A DNA stretch of 64,000 nt from Pannonibacter carbonis (GCF_003012935.1 NZ_PUDR01000002.1:186001-250000); one strand, 5' to 3'; shown: positions 28,751-38,552, counted from the first letter of the stretch. Notes: generated from the letters alone by a model not told the origin. Translations and numbers: made by a program.

Positions 28751-31700
28751 ATGAACACGCGCCTTGTTGTTACTCTTCTTGCCGTCACATCGCTGGCAAG
28801 CACCGCGACCCCGGCACTTGCCGCTCAGGATGTCGGTGTGGCTGCGGCTGTCAACCGCGAGGCGCAGGGCACGCCGCCTGGCCGCCCGACGCGAACGATC
28901 ATCCTTGGCAACAACATCATCTTCAAGGAGCGCATCGAGACCGGCGGATCCGGCCTCGTTCAGGTGCTGCTGGTGGATGGTTCGACCTTTACCGTCGGGG
29001 CCAACTCCGATCTGGTCATCGATGAGTTCGTCTATGACCCGGCAGCAGGCACTGGGAAACTGGTAGCCTCTTTCGGCAAGGGCGTGGCGCGCTTTGTCGG
29101 CGGCAAGCTGTCCAAGGGCCCGGACGGGGTGAATGTCAGGACGCCCGTCGGCACCATCGGCATTCGCGGTGGCATCGCCAACATGGATGTGCGCGGCGAT
29201 GGAGCAACCTTCTCGCTGATCTACGGCAAGGAACTGACTTTTGTCGGCCGAAATGGCGGCCGCGAACGTGTCTATGAGGCCGGCTATACGATTGCGGTCG
29301 GGGACAACGGCCAGGGCAGCGCGGTGCGGCGCACCACCCGTGCCGACCTTGGTGGCATCCAGAATGCCCTGGGGGGGCGGTCCGGACAAAATGGCGGCAT
29401 CCCGAAACCGCCGACCGATACTCAGGTTGCCAATTCCGGCATCCAGGCGGTCAACTCCGGGCTGGGCGTGGTGCGGGCAGTGCCTGTGCCCAAGCCGCAG
29501 GTAGTGCGGGCGACTGAACTGGAACAGATCGAGCCTCGACTGGTCCAGGTGGCCCAACTTGATAAACTGCCGGATGGCAAGCCGGGTCCAGTGCCTACAC
29601 CGACGCCGGACCCGGGACCAAATCCGACGCCTGACCCGATCCCTACGCCGGATCCCACGCCGATTCCGGATCCGGTGCCGGATCCGAATGAGCCGATCAA
29701 GCCGGAGCCGACCCCGGATCCCACGCCAACACCGACGCCTACACCGACGCCGACGCCGAGCACGCAGGATGTGCAGGCACGGGCGTTGTTTGCCAGCCCT
29801 GGCTTCTATGAAGTGCCGGGCGGCTCGGTGATCGTCTCCAACCCGGGTGCACAAGGCATCATCGGCAACAATGGCTCGACAACGCAGGATGTAACGCTGA
29901 CCCTGCAGTCGAACGGCAATGCTGCGATGTCTGGCGGCGTCACGACCGATGGCGCGATCCTGCGCGGCACGGCCAATGGCGAGCAGATGTCCGTGCCGGT
30001 GCCCACGTCCAGTGGCATGCATTACTTCCTGTCGGCCATCACCAGCAGCGGCAAGCACTTCGGCGCCCTGTCGATCGACAGCGTCCCGGTCCTGCCGACG
30101 ATTGATGCATCGACACAGGGCACAATCACCCACATTGGACGGGGCGCCTATTACCGCGGGGCGCATAATTTCTTTGCGCTCGCCTATCAGTCGGCGGACA
30201 CGCCGGAAACCACGCCGACATTTGAAGGAGATCTGGGCGATATCCGCTTCCTGTTTGGCGGAACGCCGACGAGCTTTTCGTCAATGGTCGTGACAAGCAG
30301 CACGCCGAAGCTGCGGACATATACGCTGGAAGGCGACATGCAGCAGGCCATCCGCTTTGGTGAGGATGAGGGAGGCGGGGAGCTCCAGATTCGCGGTTCA
30401 GACGCCCTGTTCATGAACCCGGTTGCAACTGAAGCGCTCGGTCGCAATTTTATGTCCGCAGTCCGCAGCAGCGGACTGACCGTGCTCGATGGAACAGGGT
30501 CGTCTGCGACCACGCGGCCGCTGGGACTGGCGTCGTCCTTCCTGATCGACGGCCAGGGCAGTTCGCAGAAGTCCCTGGTCAGTTTGTTCGCGGGTGAGGT
30601 CTTCGACGATACGGTGTCGCTTAAGCTGCAGGGACAGCGGCGTGGCGGCTACCGGTCAGGCAGCGCCAACAGTTCAGCCAATTTCTCGGGCCGGATCAGG
30701 TCTGTGGCTGGCCCTGACGGGGCGCAAGCCTTTGGCAACAACGCGCAAAACTTTATCTTGAGCGCGGACCTGGGCAATGAACCCTATCATGACAGCTTTG
30801 CGGTGGTGCCCACGGGCATCACGCCGCCAAAGCAGGTTTCAAGCTCGATGCATATCGCCAACCTGCAATCGTCGGTGGACAGCACCGGCCTGACCCGTAC
30901 CAGTCGCGGCATCTCAGGATATGCTGCCGGCGTGCTGCAGCAGCCGAATGGCGTCGGCGGCCTGAAGACGACGGCGCTGGCCACGCGGCATCCGATGGAA
31001 ATGTCGGTCGAGTTTGACGCAGCCCGCAAATCGGTCAATGCCGAAATGCGGCTGACCGAGACCGGGTATCAGGATGATCCGGACAGCAGCACCGACCAGG
31101 CCATGTCCATGGACATCAGTTTCGGCGATGAATCTGCTGCCGTAGAAGATCCGCGCCGGTCGGTGTTCATCGACGATGACCGTTATGCGGCGCTTGAGAG
31201 CAACTCCAGCTACAGCACGCCCACAATCGAGGACAATGACGGCAACACCGCCTATGGGACAAAGGCAACCAGCTATTTCCTGCCCTCCACCATGGTGGCC
31301 AATGGCGATGCCGGCTTGTTTGCCGCCGGTCAAAAGTGCACCTGCGCTTTCCTCGAATGGGGCTATTGGGGCACAAGCGTCGCAACGCCAGGCGCCAGCG
31401 CCGGAGATCCGGATGTTCTGAACCAGGTGCATCTGGGAACCTGGGCAGCCGGGCGCATCCTCGGGCCAGGGGACATGCCGACAACCGGCACGGCCAGCTA
31501 TTCCGGCCATGCGGTCGGATCGGTGGTCAATGGCGGGGCGCAGTATCTGGCGGCAGGCGATTTCAGCATGTCGGTGGACTTTGCCGCACGCACGGGAAAT
31601 GCAGCAATCTCCAACTTTGACGGCCGCAATTTCTCCTCCGCCCTGACAGCCGGCAGCCTGTACGACGACAAGAACCGGATGACCGGTCTGATCACCGACG

Positions 31701-31837
31701 GTGCGACAATGACCGGCAGTTTTGGCGCGTCATTGGTCGAGGGGCCGAACAGCCCTGTAGAGGGCGTTGTCGGCGGCTTTTCGGCGTTTGATGGCGCCTG
31801 GAGCGCCACCGGCGTGGTTGTCGGCCAGCAGCCGTAA
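28751..31837 (+). CDS. FecR-domain protein with Pro-rich linker and TbpB-like C-terminal barrel (candidate secreted cargo)
   Basis: A 1028-residue exported protein; the signal peptide ends TPALAAQ. A FecR domain follows at about 50-170 (GSGLVQVLLVDGSTFTVG, VNVRTPVGTIGIRGG). A linker of Pro-Thr-Asp repeats runs from about 280 to 340. The long remainder is rich in Gly, Ser and Thr strands. The C-terminal 180 residues contain FLEWGYWG, TGTASYSGHAVGSV, ISNFDGRNF, MTGSFGASLVEG and VEGVVGGFSA, resembling the barrel that closes TbpB-like Slam cargo. No lipobox is present, so it would be released or held non-covalently. ATG 28751 has GGAG eight bases upstream. It is cotranscribed with the Slam-like gene. 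Confidence 0.7.
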   Translation: MNTRLVVTLLAVTSLASTATPALAAQDVGVAAAVNREAQGTPPGRPTRTIILGNNIIFKERIETGGSGLVQVLLVDGSTFTVGANSDLVIDEFVYDPAAGTGKLVASFGKGVARFVGGKLSKGPDGVNVRTPVGTIGIRGGIANMDVRGDGATFSLIYGKELTFVGRNGGRERVYEAGYTIAVGDNGQGSAVRRTTRADLGGIQNALGGRSGQNGGIPKPPTDTQVANSGIQAVNSGLGVVRAVPVPKPQVVRATELEQIEPRLVQVAQLDKLPDGKPGPVPTPTPDPGPNPTPDPIPTPDPTPIPDPVPDPNEPIKPEPTPDPTPTPTPTPTPTPSTQDVQARALFASPGFYEVPGGSVIVSNPGAQGIIGNNGSTTQDVTLTLQSNGNAAMSGGVTTDGAILRGTANGEQMSVPVPTSSGMHYFLSAITSSGKHFGALSIDSVPVLPTIDASTQGTITHIGRGAYYRGAHNFFALAYQSADTPETTPTFEGDLGDIRFLFGGTPTSFSSMVVTSSTPKLRTYTLEGDMQQAIRFGEDEGGGELQIRGSDALFMNPVATEALGRNFMSAVRSSGLTVLDGTGSSATTRPLGLASSFLIDGQGSSQKSLVSLFAGEVFDDTVSLKLQGQRRGGYRSGSANSSANFSGRIRSVAGPDGAQAFGNNAQNFILSADLGNEPYHDSFAVVPTGITPPKQVSSSMHIANLQSSVDSTGLTRTSRGISGYAAGVLQQPNGVGGLKTTALATRHPMEMSVEFDAARKSVNAEMRLTETGYQDDPDSSTDQAMSMDISFGDESAAVEDPRRSVFIDDDRYAALESNSSYSTPTIEDNDGNTAYGTKATSYFLPSTMVANGDAGLFAAGQKCTCAFLEWGYWGTSVATPGASAGDPDVLNQVHLGTWAAGRILGPGDMPTTGTASYSGHAVGSVVNGGAQYLAAGDFSMSVDFAARTGNAAISNFDGRNFSSALTAGSLYDDKNRMTGLITDGATMTGSFGASLVEGPNSPVEGVVGGFSAFDGAWSATGVVVGQQP
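29589..29760 (+). repeat. Tandem Pro-Thr-Asp coding repeat (linker)
   Basis: Degenerate repeats of CCGACGCCGGAYCC-type units encode PTPDP and PTPT runs in the FecR-domain protein. The region is a flexible spacer between the FecR domain and the barrel-like part, and a likely site of length variation by slippage. Confidence 0.8.
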
Positions 31838-31865
31838 AGGCAGCCGGCCAGGGGCAAAACCGGCT

Positions 31866-31896
31866 TGAGACAGGGCGTCGCGGCCTGTCTCAGCTT
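31866..31896 (+). terminator. Terminator-like hairpin after the FecR-domain gene
   Basis: A perfect 9-bp stem TGAGACAGG/CCTGTCTCA (31866-31874 and 31884-31892) is followed by GCTTT. The T-tract is short, so it may be a weak terminator. Between here and tRNA-Phe nothing else was recognised. Confidence 0.55.
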
Positions 31897-32065
31897 TGAC
31901 GCTAAGCTTTTGAGGACACGAACTAAACTGTCCCACGGGCAGGGTCTGAGAAAGAGTTTTCCCCAGGCTGAAAAGTTTTGCCGGGGTGCTGGACAAGGGG
32001 GATTTTGTCTCCTATAAGACGCGGGCTTCCGGCGGTTGCGGCCACGGACAGCGACTTGAAGAAGT

Positions 32066-32141
32066 GCCCAGATAGCTCAGTTGGTAGAGCAGCGGATTGA
32101 AAATCCGCGTGTCGCTGGTTCGATTCCGGCTCTGGGCACCA
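32066..32141 (+). tRNA. tRNA-Phe(GAA)
   Basis: A 76-nt cloverleaf with acceptor GCCCAGA/TCTGGGC, D arm GCTCAGTTGGTAGAGC, anticodon stem CGGAT/ATCCG with loop TGAAA (anticodon GAA), T arm GGTTCGATTCC and encoded CCA. It stands alone; 32142-32258 shows no gene. Confidence 0.96.
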
Positions 32142-32258
32142 TTTCCCTTTTCCCCACATATCCTCATCAGTCTGCATCAGTCCTCACGGGTCTTGTAACC
32201 CTATGGGGATATTGATGTTTTTGAAGCGGCCTGGCCTCCCGCCTGTCTTCGAGCTGCG

Positions 32259-32897
32259 TCAGGTTGAGTGCCGGACGCCCCTGCCCGTGGTCGCCTGATA
32301 GCGTCCCGGCCGGTGGTTGAAGGCGAGCACGAGATTGACGAGGATGCCGGTCAGGACGGACCAGGCGAGGTTCACCGGGGTCAGCACAAAGGCGGAGGCA
32401 AGAAGGACGCTGAGGTCCAGCGCCATCTGCACGTAGCCTGCGCGCAGGCCAAACCGGTTCTGCAGGAAAAGCACGAGGATGTTGAAGCCGCCGAGCGCCG
32501 TGCCATGGCGGAACAGCATCAGGAGCCCGGTGCCGGTGAGGCCGCCGCCCATGATGGCGGCAAACAGCGGGTGGATGTCGCTGATCACGATCCAGGACGA
32601 GATTGCCCGGGCCAGCAGGGACACCATGGCCACGGCCAGCAGGCTGCGCAGGGTGAAGGGCCAGCCAAGCACCTTCGGCGCGAAGATGAAGAAGGGCAGG
32701 TTGACGAGGGCAAAAAAGATCCAGAAGCCGGTGCCGGTCACATATTGCAGCAGCAAGGCAACGCCCGCGAGACCGCCGGTCAGCAGTTGGGCCTTCGCGC
32801 AGATCAGCATGCCGAAGGCAACGAACAGCGTGCCCATGACAAGAGCGAAGACATCTTCATGCGAGCCGTGGCGGGTGGTGTCGTTGGGTGTGCTCAT
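32259..32897 (-). CDS. YitT family membrane protein
   Basis: A 212-residue inner-membrane protein with about five or six hydrophobic helices. The family opening is ALVMGTLFVAFGMLICAKAQLLTGGLAGVALLLQY in outline (read as two blocks), then FFALVNLPFFIFA and a glycine-rich MGGGLTGTGLLMLFRHGTALGG. The C-terminal DUF2179 domain of the longer YitT proteins is absent. Function is unknown, with transport or efflux suggested for the family. ATG 32897 is used. The gene diverges from the P-type ATPase gene across 200 bp, suggesting possible co-regulation. Confidence 0.85.
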   Translation of the reverse strand: MSTPNDTTRHGSHEDVFALVMGTLFVAFGMLICAKAQLLTGGLAGVALLLQYVTGTGFWIFFALVNLPFFIFAPKVLGWPFTLRSLLAVAMVSLLARAISSWIVISDIHPLFAAIMGGGLTGTGLLMLFRHGTALGGFNILVLFLQNRFGLRAGYVQMALDLSVLLASAFVLTPVNLAWSVLTGILVNLVLAFNHRPGRYQATTGRGVRHST

Positions 32898-33097
32898 GCA
32901 ACTGCGATCCGGAACTGTGGAGACGTCAGAAAATCTGATGCCGCTTCTCCACTTCAATCGTGCCCGGGACCAAAAGAAAAGCGCCAAGGCGCCGCATACG
33001 TGTTTGTGCTGTGCGCTGCAACATTTGTCTGACACAGTCCGGCTGATAGGGTCAGCCGCGCCTTCAGTGCCCGGGCTGGAGCTGTTGCGGAGGCCAA

Positions 33098-35806
33098 ATG
33101 ACCCTTGCTGCCCATTCCAAAACTCCGATTGTCGTGCTGGAAAACCTCTCCTCTGGTGAGGCGGGCCTTCATGCAGCAGACGTTGACCGCCGGCTGGCAG
33201 AGCATGGGCCGAACCGCCTGCCACAGGCTCCCAAGCGCTCGGCGTTGCGGCGGTTTCTGGCCCAGTTCCACAATATCCTGATCTATGTCCTGCTCGCCTC
33301 CGCGGTGATTACGGCTGGGCTCGGGCATTTCATCGATTCTGCCGTGATCCTGGCGGTCGTCGTCGTCAACGCGGCCATCGGCTTCCTGCAGGAGGGCAAG
33401 GCCGAGCAGGCCATGGCGGCGATCCGTGACCTGCTGGCGCCCAAGGCATCCGTGATGCGTGACGGCATGCGCCAGACCATTGCCAGCGAAACCCTTGTGC
33501 CTGGCGACATCGTGCTGCTGGAAGCTGGCGACAAGGTGCCGGCGGATCTGCGGCTGTTATGGGCGGGGCGGCTGCAGATCGACGAGGCGCTGCTGACGGG
33601 CGAGTCGCTGCCCGTGGAAAAGGGCATTGCCCAGGTGGCGGCGGACGCCGCACTCGGCGATCGCAGTTGCATGGCCTACAGCGGCACGATGGTGACACAG
33701 GGCACGGCCGGCGGTGTGGTGGTGGCGACCGGCAAGCACTCCGAGATCGGCCGGATCAGCCGGATGCTGTCCTCGGTCGAAACGCTGACGACGCCCCTTG
33801 TTGTGCAGATGGACCTGTTCGCACGCTGGCTCACCTTTTTCATCCTGGCGGTGGCCGCGCTGATCCTGGGCTTTGGTTCGCTGGTCCTGAACTACGATTT
33901 CACTGAGCTGTTCATGGCTGTTGTCGGCCTGTCGGTTGCGGCGATCCCGGAAGGCTTGCCGGCCGTGCTGACGATCACGCTGGCGGTTGGCGTCAAGGCC
34001 ATGGCGCGGCGCAATGCCATCGTCCGCCGGTTGCCGGCGATCGAGACGCTAGGTGCCGTTTCGGTCATCTGTACGGACAAGACCGGCACACTGACGCGCA
34101 ACGAGATGATGGTGGCGAGTGTGGCCGTGGGCCGCGATGTGTTCAGTCTTGGCGGTGATGGCTACGCCCCGGATGGCGCGATCCATCTCGGCGACCAGAG
34201 CCAGGAGGCGCGCGATCACCGGCTGCTGCTGGATCTGGCCGAGGTGGCAGCGCTGTGCAATGACGCGGCGATCCGGCAGGTGAACGGAACCTGGCGCGTG
34301 GAAGGCGACCCGATGGAGGGGGCGCTGCTTGCCTTTGCCGGCAAGGCGGGGCTGGAACCACAGGCCAGTCAGCAAGGCTGGCAGCGGTTGCGCGTGGTGC
34401 CGTTCGACGCCCGGCATCGCTACATGGCGACGCTCGATCAGCCTCAGGCCAACCAGCCGGTGCTGCATCTGAAGGGCGCGCCCGAGGCCATTCTGGCGCT
34501 CTGCCGCCATGAACGGACTGCCGCTGGCGAAAACGTTCCACTGGAGGAAGCCTACTGGCATCAGGTGGCCAATCTGCTGGCCGCACGGGGTGAGCGCGTT
34601 CTGGCACTCGCCAGCCGGAGCGGGCTGACGGTGACTGCCGAGCTGGATCAGACGGATCTGCTGCAAGGGGCGGATCTGATCGGCCTTGTTGGCCTGATCG
34701 ATCCCCCGAGACCGGAGGCCGTGGCTGCCGTGGCCGAATGCCGGGCGGCGGGCATTTCGGTCAAGATGATCACCGGAGATCATGCCGTCACCGCGTCAGC
34801 CATCGGCCGCCAGGTCGGGTTGGGGCATCCGGACCGGGTGCTGACCGGGGCCGATCTGGACCGGATGAGCGAGCCGGAGATTGCCGCCGCCGTGCTGGAG
34901 ACGGATGTGTTTGCCCGCACGAGCCCGGGGCATAAGCTCGCGCTGGTAAAGGCGCTGCAGGCGCATGGATTGACCGTGGCCATGACCGGCGACGGCGTCA
35001 ATGACGCGCCGGCGCTGAAACGCGCCGATGCCGGGATCGCCATGGGGCAGAAGGGCAGCGAGGCGACGCGGGAGGCGGCAGAGCTGGTGCTCGCCGACGA
35101 CAACTTTGCGTCGATTGTCGTTGCGGTGCGCGAGGGGCGCACGGTCTATGACAACATCAAGAAGGTGATTGCCTGGAACCTGCCGACCAGCACGGGCGAA
35201 GCCCTGACCATCGTCGTTGCCCTGTTGGCTGGCCTGACCCTGCCGGTGACTGCCGTGCAGGTGCTCTGGGTCAATCTGATCACTGCCGTGACGCTGGGTC
35301 TGGCTCTGGCCTTCGAGCCGACCGAAACAGGCACGATGGCCCGGCCACCGCGACCGCGTCACGAGCCGATCATCAATGGCCGGCTGATCTGGCACATCCT
35401 GTTCGTGTCCGGCCTGATGCTGGCCGGTGTGTTCGGCATCTTCACCTATGCCATTCGGCAGGGCTACTCGATCGAGCTGGCCCGGACGCTCGCCGTCAAC
35501 ACGCTGGTCGCGATGGAAGTGTTCCACCTGTTCAACGTGCGCAACCTGCATGGCACCTCGCTCACCTGGACGGCGGTCCGGGGAATGCGGGTGATCTGGT
35601 GGACAATTGCGCTGGTCACGGTCGCCCAGTTCGCGATCACCTATCTGCCGCCGCTGCAGGCGGTGTTCGGCACCGCGCCGGTGCCGTTCCTTGATGGGGT
35701 TCTGGTGGTTGGTCTGGGCGTTGCCCTGTTCGTGCTGGTCGAGCTGGAAAAGCAGATCCGCTTTGCCTTGCGTCCTCTGGTTGGTGGGATGGTGCGCAAG
35801 GCGTGA
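33098..35806 (+). CDS. P-type (P2A-like) cation-transporting ATPase
   Basis: A 902-residue pump with a complete P-type layout: N-terminal cation ATPase domain (RRLAEHGPNRLPQ), actuator LLTGESLPVEK, M4 motif AAIPEGLPAVL, phosphorylation loop CTDKTGTLTRNEMM with Asp327, nucleotide-binding KGAPEAIL, and hinge MTGDGVNDAPALK. About ten membrane segments are visible. Overall it resembles bacterial Ca2+ or PMR1-like pumps. In M6, however, the usual NLxTDG is replaced by NLITAVTLG, removing the site-forming Asp, so Ca2+ specificity is doubtful. ATG 33098 has GCGGAGG upstream. The YitT gene is divergent. Confidence 0.9.
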   Translation: MTLAAHSKTPIVVLENLSSGEAGLHAADVDRRLAEHGPNRLPQAPKRSALRRFLAQFHNILIYVLLASAVITAGLGHFIDSAVILAVVVVNAAIGFLQEGKAEQAMAAIRDLLAPKASVMRDGMRQTIASETLVPGDIVLLEAGDKVPADLRLLWAGRLQIDEALLTGESLPVEKGIAQVAADAALGDRSCMAYSGTMVTQGTAGGVVVATGKHSEIGRISRMLSSVETLTTPLVVQMDLFARWLTFFILAVAALILGFGSLVLNYDFTELFMAVVGLSVAAIPEGLPAVLTITLAVGVKAMARRNAIVRRLPAIETLGAVSVICTDKTGTLTRNEMMVASVAVGRDVFSLGGDGYAPDGAIHLGDQSQEARDHRLLLDLAEVAALCNDAAIRQVNGTWRVEGDPMEGALLAFAGKAGLEPQASQQGWQRLRVVPFDARHRYMATLDQPQANQPVLHLKGAPEAILALCRHERTAAGENVPLEEAYWHQVANLLAARGERVLALASRSGLTVTAELDQTDLLQGADLIGLVGLIDPPRPEAVAAVAECRAAGISVKMITGDHAVTASAIGRQVGLGHPDRVLTGADLDRMSEPEIAAAVLETDVFARTSPGHKLALVKALQAHGLTVAMTGDGVNDAPALKRADAGIAMGQKGSEATREAAELVLADDNFASIVVAVREGRTVYDNIKKVIAWNLPTSTGEALTIVVALLAGLTLPVTAVQVLWVNLITAVTLGLALAFEPTETGTMARPPRPRHEPIINGRLIWHILFVSGLMLAGVFGIFTYAIRQGYSIELARTLAVNTLVAMEVFHLFNVRNLHGTSLTWTAVRGMRVIWWTIALVTVAQFAITYLPPLQAVFGTAPVPFLDGVLVVGLGVALFVLVELEKQIRFALRPLVGGMVRKA

Positions 35807-35997
35807 TCCCGGCTACGGATTGGCACCAGTCCATTGCAGCACTGGAATTGTCCGTCCGGTCGGTCTATGAATTTGTCCTGCAGTCTGGGTCGACGGCAGG
35901 TTGACAGGCCAACCGGCTCTCCCTAGCGTGCAGATAATATTTTAAACTTAAACCTTCTCTCGGAGAGCAGCAGGTTTATGGGGGAGTGAAGACGCCG

Positions 35998-38091
35998 ATG
36001 ACCGAGCCGCAAAGCGCCCACGCCGATGTCGTGACCCTGACACGGGAGGGTGATCTCGCCCTTGTGACGCTGAACAATCCACCCGTGAACGCGCTGAGCA
36101 CGGCGCTGCGGGCCGGCATTGTCGCAGCGCTCGCCGAGGCTGCTGCCGACCCGGCGGTCAAAGGCATCGTGATGACGGGGGCCGGACGCGGTTTCTGCGC
36201 CGGGGCCGACATCACCGAGTTCGGCAAGCCGCCGCGCGAGCCGTTCCTGCCCGATGTCATTGCCGCCATCGAGGCCTGCCCGAAGCCGGTCGTTGCCGCG
36301 ATCCACGGACCGGCGCTGGGCGGCGGGCTGGAAGTGGCGCTGGGCGCCCATGCCCGCGTCGCCGCGCCGTCCGCGAAGATGGGCCTGCCGGAGGTGAAGC
36401 TCGGCCTGATCCCCGGTGCCGGCGGCACCCAGCGCCTGCCGCGCCTGATCGGTCCGGCGGCAGCGGTGAAGCTCATTGTCTCGGGCGAGCCGGTGGGCGA
36501 CGCCGAGGCGCTGAAGCTCGGCATCGTCACCGAGGTAGCCGAGGATGTGGTGGCCGCCGCCTGCGCCCTGGCGCGGCAGATGATCGCCTCCGGCGTGGCG
36601 CCGGTGGGTCTCTCAAAGGACGAAGCACGGCTCGAGGCGGCGCGGGCCGGGCGCGATGCGTTCGAGGCAGCAGCAGCCGAGGTGCTGAAGGGCGCGCGCG
36701 GGGCGGAAGCCCCGGCGGCTTGCGTCGCGGCCGTGCGCAACAGTCTGGATCTCGACATCGAGGCGGGCATGAAGGCGGAGCGCGCCGCATTCCTGTCGCT
36801 GGTGGCCGGAGACCAGTCGAAGGCGCTGCGCCATGCCTTCTTCGCCGAAAAGGCGGCGGCCAAGATCGACGGCCTGCCGGCTGATGCGGTGGCCCGTCCG
36901 GTGCGTTCGGTTGCGGTGATCGGCGCGGGCACCATGGGCGGCGGCATTGCCATGGCCTTTGCCAATGCCGGCTATCCGGTGACCCTGATCGAGACCAGCG
37001 CCGAGGCGCTGGCGCGCGGACAGGGCAACATCGAAAAGAACTATGCCTCCACCGTCGCGCGCGGCCGGATGAGCGAGGCCGAGAAGGGCGAGCGGATCGC
37101 CCGCATCACCGGCTCGCTGGATCTGGCCTCCGTGGCAAATGTCGATCTCATCGTCGAGGCGGTGTTCGAGGACATGGGCGTGAAGAAGACGCTGATGGCC
37201 GATCTCGACCGGCTGGCCGGGCCGGACGCGATCCTGGCGACCAACACCTCCTATCTCGACGTGAACGAGATTGCCTCGGCTACCTCCCGTCCCGAGGCGG
37301 TGGTCGGCATGCACTTCTTCTCGCCGGCCAACATCATGAAGCTCTTGGAAGTGGTGCGGGCTGCGAAGACAGCGCCGGACGTGCTGCTGGCCGCCGTCGA
37401 GGTGGGCCGCAAGCTCGGCAAGATCCCGGTGGTGGTCGGTGTCTGCAACGGCTTCGTCGGCAACCGCATCCTCCGGGCGCAGCGCAACGATCTGGAGGCG
37501 CTGCTGGTCGAGGGCGCGAGCCCGGCCGAGGTGGACGCGGCCTGGAGCGGCTTCGGCTTCCCGATGGGCCCCTTTGCCATGCTGGATCTCGCCGGCCTCG
37601 ACATTTCCTGGCGCGCCCGCAAGGCGCTCGGCCAGACGGCAGAGATCGCCGATCACCTGTGCGAACAGGGCCGCTTCGGCCAGAAGACCGGGCGCGGCTT
37701 CTACCGCTACGAGCCGGGCGAGCGCAAGCCGCTGGCCGACAGCGAGGTCGAGGACCTGGCCAAGGCGATTGCCGCGCGCGAGGGCATCACCCGGCGCAGC
37801 ATCCCGGCTGCGGAGATCGTCGAGCGGCTGCTCTATCCGATGATCAACGAGGGCGCGCGCATCCTGGAAGAGGGCATCGCCCAGCGGCCCGGCGACATCG
37901 ACGTGATCTGGATCTTCGGCTACGGCTTTCCAGCCTGGCGCGGTGGCCCGATGCACGCGGCCGGCAGCATCGGCCTTGCCAAGATCCGCGACGGCCTGCA
38001 GGCCCGCTTCGAGCAGAGCGGCCGGGCGGAGTTCAAGCCGGCGGCGCTGCTGGAACGGCTGGCCGCAGAAGGGGGCAGCTTCGCGGGGTGA
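35998..38091 (+). CDS. Fused enoyl-CoA hydratase / 3-hydroxyacyl-CoA dehydrogenase (FadB/FadJ-like)
   Basis: A 697-residue multifunctional beta-oxidation enzyme. The N-terminal crotonase domain (1 to about 200) has the oxyanion-hole GAGRGFCAGADI and catalytic Glu regions ALGGGLEVALG and MGLPEVKLGLIPGAGG. The dehydrogenase domain (about 300-480) has the NAD motif IGAGTMGGGIAMAFA and the catalytic HFFSPANIMKLLEV, followed by two C-terminal helical domains (CNGFVGNRI, FGQKTGRGFY). It hydrates and oxidises acyl-CoA intermediates. No thiolase gene is adjacent. ATG 35998 is used, with GGGGGAG upstream; the GTG at 35986 overlaps that site. Confidence 0.93.
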   Translation: MTEPQSAHADVVTLTREGDLALVTLNNPPVNALSTALRAGIVAALAEAAADPAVKGIVMTGAGRGFCAGADITEFGKPPREPFLPDVIAAIEACPKPVVAAIHGPALGGGLEVALGAHARVAAPSAKMGLPEVKLGLIPGAGGTQRLPRLIGPAAAVKLIVSGEPVGDAEALKLGIVTEVAEDVVAAACALARQMIASGVAPVGLSKDEARLEAARAGRDAFEAAAAEVLKGARGAEAPAACVAAVRNSLDLDIEAGMKAERAAFLSLVAGDQSKALRHAFFAEKAAAKIDGLPADAVARPVRSVAVIGAGTMGGGIAMAFANAGYPVTLIETSAEALARGQGNIEKNYASTVARGRMSEAEKGERIARITGSLDLASVANVDLIVEAVFEDMGVKKTLMADLDRLAGPDAILATNTSYLDVNEIASATSRPEAVVGMHFFSPANIMKLLEVVRAAKTAPDVLLAAVEVGRKLGKIPVVVGVCNGFVGNRILRAQRNDLEALLVEGASPAEVDAAWSGFGFPMGPFAMLDLAGLDISWRARKALGQTAEIADHLCEQGRFGQKTGRGFYRYEPGERKPLADSEVEDLAKAIAAREGITRRSIPAAEIVERLLYPMINEGARILEEGIAQRPGDIDVIWIFGYGFPAWRGGPMHAAGSIGLAKIRDGLQARFEQSGRAEFKPAALLERLAAEGGSFAG

Positions 38092-38135
38092 CGTTGAGCC
38101 TGGGCAGTTCGCATATGTGGCCGGACGAAAACTGA

Positions 38136-38312
38136 GGGCTCTCCGCTCCCCTCCCCCTCGTGGGGAGGGGTTTGGGGGTGGGGGGCGGGACTTGAAACCA
38201 GGGTATTTGCTTTCCTGACTAGGCTTTCATCAGACCCCTACGACCTAACGGCCTCCCGAGCCCCCCACCCCTTACCCCTCCCCACGAGGGGGAGGGGAGC
38301 TGAGAGGCGGAG
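38136..38312. repeat. Composite C/G-tract intergenic repeat, copy B
   Basis: Two inverted hairpin units, about 38140-38186 and 38257-38310, each contain CCCCTCCCCCTCGTGGGGAGGGG (in opposite senses) and a G/C tract. They are joined by a spacer containing TTCCTGACT. The same two units and spacer motif occur at 9715-9885 (reverse orientation) and 41868-42050. Confidence 0.75.
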
Positions 38313-38383
38313 TGCGCCTTGTACTTTGCACTTTGCTCCTGTGATCCCTGATCAGCGCCGTACAGGGCGCAGTGGCTCTCCGG

Positions 38384-38418
38384 TCCCGGGTCTTCGCTGC
38401 GCTTCGCCCGGGATGACG
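38384..38418. repeat. Single GTCAT-type C/G palindrome
   Basis: TCCCGGGTC and GCCCGGGATGACG flank a TTCGCTGCGCTTC core, giving a strong hairpin. It is the single-unit form of the paired repeat at 20651-20833. The rest of the 38092-38552 gap outside this and the composite repeat shows nothing recognisable except the likely fabI promoter near its end. Confidence 0.6.
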
Positions 38419-38552
38419 CTGAATAGTTTAATGCTGCTCGCCGGCCCTCCGGTGAAATGCGCATAAGGGCAAATCGTCACAAACCGGTTGCTGCGGTGCA
38501 ATAAGCTCGTCTGTGTTCGGTTCGTCCGTTCCGACACAGGGGAGTGCCAGAG

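Noticed and set aside
29589-29760. Regular short repeats that could suggest a CRISPR or satellite
   Set aside because: They are in frame within the FecR-domain gene and encode a Pro-Thr-Asp linker; there are no unique spacers.
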